From the NCBI GenBank assembly GCA_964393815.1, contig CAYMUP010000002.1, forward strand, positions 1-62,654: DNA of 62,654 nucleotides, given 5' to 3'. Both the position numbers and the translations under genes were made by a program. Each line of letters begins with the position of its first letter. Within the stretch, counting starts at the first letter, position 1. The notes under the pieces were generated by a model. It did no database searches. It had not been told where the DNA came from and saw only the letters and a list, made by a program, of their open reading frames with translations. The stretch comes from JAGXIT01 sp964393815 (GTDB taxonomy: Bacteria > Patescibacteriota > Saccharimonadia > Saccharimonadales > UBA4665). This document shows, in pieces, positions 58,570 to 62,654 of this stretch.

Positions 58570-60327
58570 TCAGGTTGCTTGGTTGTTTCTGAGAAGATTG
58601 TCTAACTCACGAGCGCGGGCTAGCAATTCATCAGATTTTTGCGGTTCGGCGTCTTGCAGCTCGGCTACAAGTGCTTGTTTTTGGTTTCGTACGTATAAAC
58701 CTACCAGTTTCGCTTGCAAGCGAGCGGCTTCGTTGGCCTGCTCGAGCGCGTCTAAATCTTGGTAGAGTGTCTCAAAGACTAACCCGAGTATTTTACCATA
58801 CTCGGCAAACTTTTGCACGGGTTCCTTGTCGCTCCCATCGTAGTCGGGCTGCGTCGAAAGTAGCCTAAAAACCTCCCGCGCCCGAAGATCATCAAACATT
58901 TCGGCTGTCAGAGGGTAAAGCGCCCGCCGCATTTTAGGTACATATAATGTCAGGGCCATTAGGTGCTCTTCGACGCGTTGTTTCTCAGGTGCGACTACTC
59001 CATAATCTGCGGGTTTTTGACTTCGGCGCCTCGCTACTGGTGCGGGTGCAGATTCTTCGCTCAATTTTACTCTTAAGGCTTCTTTGTTGACACTCAGTAT
59101 GCCGGCAATCTGCGCCAAATAGTGGTCCTGCTCTACCGTGTCTGGCAGCTGACGCACCACCCTTAACACCACATCGCTAAATTCGCGCTTGCCGACGGCC
59201 GTATCAAGTGAAAGTATCTTCTGGTAACGACCTATCAGCCAGTCAACCACATAATGAGGTTGTTCGATGACTTCACGCCATTTTGCAACATCTTGTTTAA
59301 TGAGCTCGTCAGGGTCTTTGCCACTTGGGATGGTGATGATTTGCAGTGTCACGCCGACTTTGTGCGCGATTGGTATTGCCCTTTCGGTGGCCGCCAAGCC
59401 TGCTTTATCGGCATCAAAACAGAGGCGTATATCGCCGGTGAGCCGTTTGAGCACCTTGAGGTGGTCTTCGGTGAGCGCGGTGCCCGCGGTGGCAACCACT
59501 TGTTTTACCCCTGCTTGGTGACTACTGATGACGTCTAAGTTACCTTCGGCCATTATGACGTAACTGCTTTTGCGAATTGCTTCTTTGGCAAGGTGCAGGC
59601 CATACACATGACGACTTTTGTCATAGAGTGGCGTACTTGGCGTGTTGATGTATTTTGGTGCTTTTGGGTCGTCTTCAAGTAGCCGAGCCGTAAAGCCAAC
59701 CACTCTTCCGGTGGCATCGCATAGAGGTATCTGCAGTCGTCCACGAAACATGTCTTGCAAGCCACCACGGTAGTTTTGACTCGTTAGTCCTGCTAGTTTT
59801 AACTCACTGTCTTTATAGCCTTTTGACCGGAGAAAATCGATGAGCGCCGTACCATTGTTTGGTGAGTATCCGAGCTGCCAGGTCAGCACCGTTTGCTTGC
59901 TAAACCCACGCTTACCAAGCACATATTGGAGTGCTAGTTTGTTTTTCGTAAGGTGCATTTGATAAAACTTGGCCGCAAGCTCAAGCGCCGAATATAGTCG
60001 TTCTTTGCTCTGTGCACTGGGCCCCCGACTGCCACCAACCTGCTTGTACTGTTCTAGATCAATGCCCGCCCTGCGCGCCAGGAGCTCCAATGCTTGTCGA
60101 AAGTCTAGCCCCTCTAGCTCCATGACAAAGCTAAACATATCTCCGCCGCGCCCGGATGAGAAATCGTGCCATATTTGCTTGTCGGGACTCACCACAAAGC
60201 TCGGAGTTCGTTCGGCCGTAAAGGGGCTTAAGCCCTTCCAGTTACGCCCCGCACGCTTTAGTTGCACGTACTCGCCAATCACATCCTCGATCGCAAGCTT
60301 CGCTCGTATATCTTCCTTTGCATCCAT
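58570..60327 (-). CDS. dnaG: DNA primase DnaG lacking zinc ligands
   Basis: This 585-residue protein has an N-terminal CHC2-type domain (about 1-95), a TOPRIM catalytic core (about 120-340; VIMAEGNLDVISSHQAG, LCFDADKAGLAA) and a C-terminal helicase-binding domain (about 430-585). It makes RNA primers. The N-terminal domain keeps the CHC2 layout (LSPFTAERTPSF, then WHDFSSGRGGD), but the three Cys and one His that bind zinc are Ser, Thr, Asp and Ser. TOPRIM acidic residues are kept. It starts the dnaG-rpoD unit. A GATACT box lies 8 nt before the ATG. Confidence 0.95.
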   Translation of the reverse strand: MDAKEDIRAKLAIEDVIGEYVQLKRAGRNWKGLSPFTAERTPSFVVSPDKQIWHDFSSGRGGDMFSFVMELEGLDFRQALELLARRAGIDLEQYKQVGGSRGPSAQSKERLYSALELAAKFYQMHLTKNKLALQYVLGKRGFSKQTVLTWQLGYSPNNGTALIDFLRSKGYKDSELKLAGLTSQNYRGGLQDMFRGRLQIPLCDATGRVVGFTARLLEDDPKAPKYINTPSTPLYDKSRHVYGLHLAKEAIRKSSYVIMAEGNLDVISSHQAGVKQVVATAGTALTEDHLKVLKRLTGDIRLCFDADKAGLAATERAIPIAHKVGVTLQIITIPSGKDPDELIKQDVAKWREVIEQPHYVVDWLIGRYQKILSLDTAVGKREFSDVVLRVVRQLPDTVEQDHYLAQIAGILSVNKEALRVKLSEESAPAPVARRRSQKPADYGVVAPEKQRVEEHLMALTLYVPKMRRALYPLTAEMFDDLRAREVFRLLSTQPDYDGSDKEPVQKFAEYGKILGLVFETLYQDLDALEQANEAARLQAKLVGLYVRNQKQALVAELQDAEPQKSDELLARARELDNLLRNNQAT

Positions 60328-60395
60328 CTATCTCTAGTATCCGGCATTGGTAACCAACCCGCAAGCATAAGAAACGTACTCACCTCTGTTAGCAC

Positions 60396-60425
60396 TTGAC
60401 TCGACACTCTTCTCTCCCGTACCAT
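60396..60425 (+). promoter_or_regulatory. promoter of membrane-protein gene, leaderless layout
   Basis: TTGACT (60396-60401), 18-bp spacer, TACCAT (60420-60425), then 9 nt to the ATG at 60435. Confidence 0.6.
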
Positions 60426-60434
60426 AAGCGTAAG

Positions 60435-61121
60435 ATGAATCAAGATCAAAGCGGCGGGCAGTTGCCCTATGCACCAACTCCACAACCAAGCCAACCCGTT
60501 ATCGGTGGATCACCCGAAAGTACTCCTGCATCTTCTTCTACAAAGCACGATCCCTACGCCTTTATCCGTGAGGCTGACCACACACCGCCGAAAAGTAAGT
60601 TTGCTAGTTCTCGAACTTCAAAGATTCTCGTAGTTTTGCTTGGCCTCGTGCTACTGGCTGTCATCGCCGCGGTTGTCATGTCCTTACTGACCCCTAAAGA
60701 CTCCGCAACAACGCTCGCCACCAGTCTCGCTAGCGAGCAGTACCAATTAGTTCGTATTGCTGACCAAGGCAGCCAATCTGGCACTACTCAAAGCATCCGC
60801 GACACAGCGATCACTATTAGTACAAGTCTCGCGAACGACCAAGCAAGCACAAATAGCTACTTAGCGCTCAACAAAATCAAGCTTGATCCAAAAGTGTTAG
60901 CGGCGGGAAATGACGCCAAGATCGATCAGCTTCTGAGCGATGCAAGAGCCTCAAGTACATTTGACACCGTATGGAAAGAGACTATGAGCCAACAACTCAC
61001 CATTTACCAAAGTAACGTCAAAACACTCTACAGTAAAACTGGCAATAAAGCTTTTAAAGATTCTCTTGTAACTTCGTTTGATAGCAACAAGCTTTTGCTT
61101 GAGCTGCTTGCTAAAGACTAG
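60435..61121 (+). CDS. single-pass membrane protein, unknown
   Basis: From MNQDQSGGQLPYAPTPQ this is 228 residues. A Pro/Ser-rich cytoplasmic part (1-65) precedes one membrane helix (about 68-92) and a helical extracytoplasmic domain (about 95-228). The domain holds repeated stretches such as SLASEQYQLVRIADQ and SLANDQASTNSYLAL that could form a coiled bundle. No family is recognised. It is transcribed alone and overlaps the end of the convergent YjbR gene by 4 bp. Confidence 0.6.
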   Translation: MNQDQSGGQLPYAPTPQPSQPVIGGSPESTPASSSTKHDPYAFIREADHTPPKSKFASSRTSKILVVLLGLVLLAVIAAVVMSLLTPKDSATTLATSLASEQYQLVRIADQGSQSGTTQSIRDTAITISTSLANDQASTNSYLALNKIKLDPKVLAAGNDAKIDQLLSDARASSTFDTVWKETMSQQLTIYQSNVKTLYSKTGNKAFKDSLVTSFDSNKLLLELLAKD

Positions 61122-61456
61122 CGCTGCAAACCAGCAACCAAATTGTATGAGTGTAGTATAAGTGCCCGCACTTCTTCCCACGGTAGTTGGCCGCTGAGGA
61201 CAAGTGTGTTCCAGTGCTTTTTGTTGAGATGGTAGCCAGGCATAACACTTTCGTATTTTTCGCGGAGGACTTTACTGAGCTCGGGGTCGCATTTGAGACT
61301 GAGATTGATCGGTGATTTGTCTTCGGCAATGAGCGCAAACATTTTATCTTCACCGGCGACGTCTACTTTATACACAGCCACGCCCTCCCCAAAAGGATAA
61401 TCTAGCCTAGCGTTCGGCATGGACAAAATGTATTCTTCAACCTCTTTGTGCTCCAT
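61118..61456 (-). CDS. MmcQ/YjbR-family protein
   Basis: From MEHKEVEEYILSMPN this is 112 residues, the normal size for YjbR proteins. It has the patterns YPFGEGVAVYKV, INLSLKCDPELS and YHLNKKHWNTLVLSG, and the fold resembles a DNA-binding domain. The molecular role is unknown. The ATG at 61456 is preferred, because a TACAAT -10 box lies 10 nt before it and the longer start sits next to that box. A tandem pair of repeat boxes lies 43 bp upstream. Confidence 0.88.
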   Translation of the reverse strand: MEHKEVEEYILSMPNARLDYPFGEGVAVYKVDVAGEDKMFALIAEDKSPINLSLKCDPELSKVLREKYESVMPGYHLNKKHWNTLVLSGQLPWEEVRALILHSYNLVAGLQR

Positions 61457-61498
61457 CGTTAAATACATTGTAGCAAACGCACTGTAAGTTTACGCAGA

Positions 61499-61544
61499 TT
61501 TCACCTGGGATTGGTTTTTAACAGGGGTGAGTTTCACCTGGGAT
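61499..61544. repeat. 45-bp TTTCACC module, intergenic, best preserved
   Basis: TTTCACCTGGGAT (61499-61511), TTTTTAACAGGGGTGAG, then a second TTTCACCTGGGAT (61532-61544). Both outer boxes have the same sequence here, which shows that the module is bounded by direct repeats. Confidence 0.85.
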
Positions 61545-61549
61545 GCAAA

Positions 61550-62209
61550 TTAGATCTTTTTTATTTGCTCGATTGCCCCCTCGATCTCGCCTAGTGAGTC
61601 AATAACATAATCAGCCCCTGCTGCTTTGAGCTGCGCTCGACTACCAAATCCATGCGTAATCCCAATGGTATACCCAACAGAAGCTGCCTTGCCCGTTACA
61701 ATATCGACAGGCAAATCACCAACCATCACCAGATGAGCAGTAGTGGTGCCGAACAAAGTCGCGATTTTATACAAGCCTTCTGGGTCAGGCTTGCCCTTTT
61801 CTACCTCGTCGGGCGTAATAACAACATCAAACAAGTCAGTCAACAAAAGTTTATCAAACGTCAGTTCAACACCTTTGCGCCATCGGTTTGTAAACACACC
61901 GACCTTGATTCCTTTTCCCTTTAGCGCAGTTACCATCTCACGAAGGCCAACATACTCTTGTATTAGCTCTAGAAATGAGTCTGTCTGTTGCAGAGCATGG
62001 TGCCTATCCGCAGATTTTGCTGCATCATGTTCTGGCAGTAAAGCTTGGTAGCAATCAAGCAGTGGAGGGCCGATTATGTTCAGTACCTCGTCGCGACTAA
62101 CCTCTCGCCCGTTTTCTTTTGCAACCTGCTCGAAAGCCTGAGCAACGTGCTCAACGGTATCGATCAATGTACCATCAAGATCAAAAATGACGGCTTCAAT
62201 TTTTGGCAT
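61550..62209 (-). CDS. HAD phosphatase, phosphoglycolate-phosphatase-like
   Basis: This 219-residue protein has motif I VIFDLDGTLIDT (about 7-18), a cap domain (about 18-85), motif II VFTNRWRKG, Lys in PDEVEKGKPDPEGLYKI and motif IV MVGDLPVDIVTGKAA. It resembles Gph and pyrophosphatase PpaX, and the substrate is unclear. It overlaps the end of orn by 14 bp, so the two are cotranscribed. Confidence 0.85.
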   Translation of the reverse strand: MPKIEAVIFDLDGTLIDTVEHVAQAFEQVAKENGREVSRDEVLNIIGPPLLDCYQALLPEHDAAKSADRHHALQQTDSFLELIQEYVGLREMVTALKGKGIKVGVFTNRWRKGVELTFDKLLLTDLFDVVITPDEVEKGKPDPEGLYKIATLFGTTTAHLVMVGDLPVDIVTGKAASVGYTIGITHGFGSRAQLKAAGADYVIDSLGEIEGAIEQIKKI

Positions 62210-62654
62210 CTTTGAACCAGTCGAGATAGTATTTTAGCTCGGCGATGGAGGCCTGTATGTCGTCAAACGCACGGTGTACGTCTTGTTTCTCATAATTAAC
62301 TTCGTAGCGGCCTTGCATGAGCACTTTCCAGGCGCTGACATCAAGCATCCGGTAGTGCAAGCGCATATCGAACGATGGCCAGTAGCGCGCAATAAACTTT
62401 CGGTCGTTATGTATGCTGTTGCCCGCCAAAACCGCTGGTTCGTCGCCAAAATGTTCGGCCACAAACGCAAGCAGCTCTGCCTCAACCTCTTCCTCAGTCT
62501 TACCCGCACCGGCCATGTCTAAAAAAGTCTGCTTGTTTTCGGGGTAATTGTCGTACCATGTGTTTTCGTCAAGCAGTTTTTTCAGCAAATTACATGGCTG
62601 ACTAACGATCTGTTCGTAGCGCCCAAGCTCCTTAAAATCAAAATCGGTGACAAT
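62196..62654 (-). CDS. orn: oligoribonuclease, 5' end outside the window
   Basis: The frame stays open to the window edge (IVTDFDFKELGRYEQIVSQP and on), so the gene continues upstream. Visible DEDD motifs are NSIHNDRKFIARYWP with MLDVSAWKVL, and HRAFDDIQASIAELKYYL. These match Orn, a 3'-5' exonuclease that degrades short RNAs to mononucleotides. The first DxE motif lies beyond the edge. It complements RNase J, PNPase and the RNB protein in RNA turnover. Confidence 0.92.
   Translation of the reverse strand: MVTDFDFKELGRYEQIVSQPCNLLKKLLDENTWYDNYPENKQTFLDMAGAGKTEEEVEAELLAFVAEHFGDEPAVLAGNSIHNDRKFIARYWPSFDMRLHYRMLDVSAWKVLMQGRYEVNYEKQDVHRAFDDIQASIAELKYYLDWFKDAKN

Overview
The window looks like a draft-assembly piece of a Patescibacteria (CPR) chromosome, most likely a Saccharibacteria (TM7)-type organism. 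The taxonomic call is inference. It rests on compact genes with little spacing, a CPR-style type IV pilus cluster, RNase J with PNPase, stand-alone single-domain versions of usually larger enzymes, and the absence of biosynthetic operons. TGA is used as a stop. The sequence carries a 100-N scaffold gap at 8310-8409. Almost everything is ordinary chromosomal housekeeping, but the spaces between genes are unusually rich in repeats.

Layout. 1-3350 holds a partial tRNA-Asp, a membrane-anchored parvulin, a PH-domain membrane protein, an inositol-monophosphatase-family enzyme, tRNA-Arg and ndk. 3436-4344 is a Xer recombinase. 4362-18319 is a type IV pilus region on the minus strand: from upstream to downstream a small membrane protein, a large secreted protein, pilM-pilN-pilO-small protein-pilB-pilT-pilC, the major prepilin, prepilin peptidase, and four minor pilins. 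18409-23153 has ychF, a beta-lactamase-like serine hydrolase, a PH-domain protein and a Crp/Fnr regulator. 23570-31110 has tlyA, a four-helix-bundle (S23) gene, efp, ssb, rpsR, rpsF, a solo RNB nuclease and ftsK. 31146-43254 has rnj (RNase J), a Cys-free uracil-DNA glycosylase, a second S23 gene, pnp, rpsO, truB, two orphan genes and a degenerate DHH protein. 43483-53898 has rpsT with a histone-H1-like tail, holA, fused otsA-otsB, fpg, two HAD hydrolases, a PspC/PadR pair, a possible nuclease and a NUDIX protein. 54032-62654 has polA, a P-loop kinase, rpoD, dnaG, a YjbR protein, a HAD phosphatase and orn.

How the genes work together. PilB extends and PilT retracts a pilus built on PilC with the PilM/N/O alignment complex. 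The minor pilins and the large secreted protein are candidates for the tip or adhesin, which would suit an organism that attaches to a host cell. RNase J, PNPase, the RNB protein and Orn together form most of an RNA-decay set. PolA, HolA, DnaG, SSB, Fpg and UDG cover replication and repair.

The most interesting material is non-coding. (1) A repeat of about 330 bp occurs three times (19513-19886, 23221-23549, 28478-28803). Two copies are almost identical and inverted around a 5-kb block. The third has diverged but keeps several hairpins with different paired bases, which is the signature of a selected RNA structure. (2) A module of about 45 bp with TTTCACC boxes begins each of these copies, recurs alone in intergenic sites, and matches sequence inside polA, the NUDIX gene, truB and one small gene. 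(3) Degenerate heptanucleotide tandem arrays lie beside several genes and bracket both S23 four-helix-bundle genes. (4) Many transcription units have a -10 box ending only 6-11 nt before ATG, implying leaderless mRNAs. (5) DnaG, PilB and UDG have each lost all four cysteine/histidine metal ligands.
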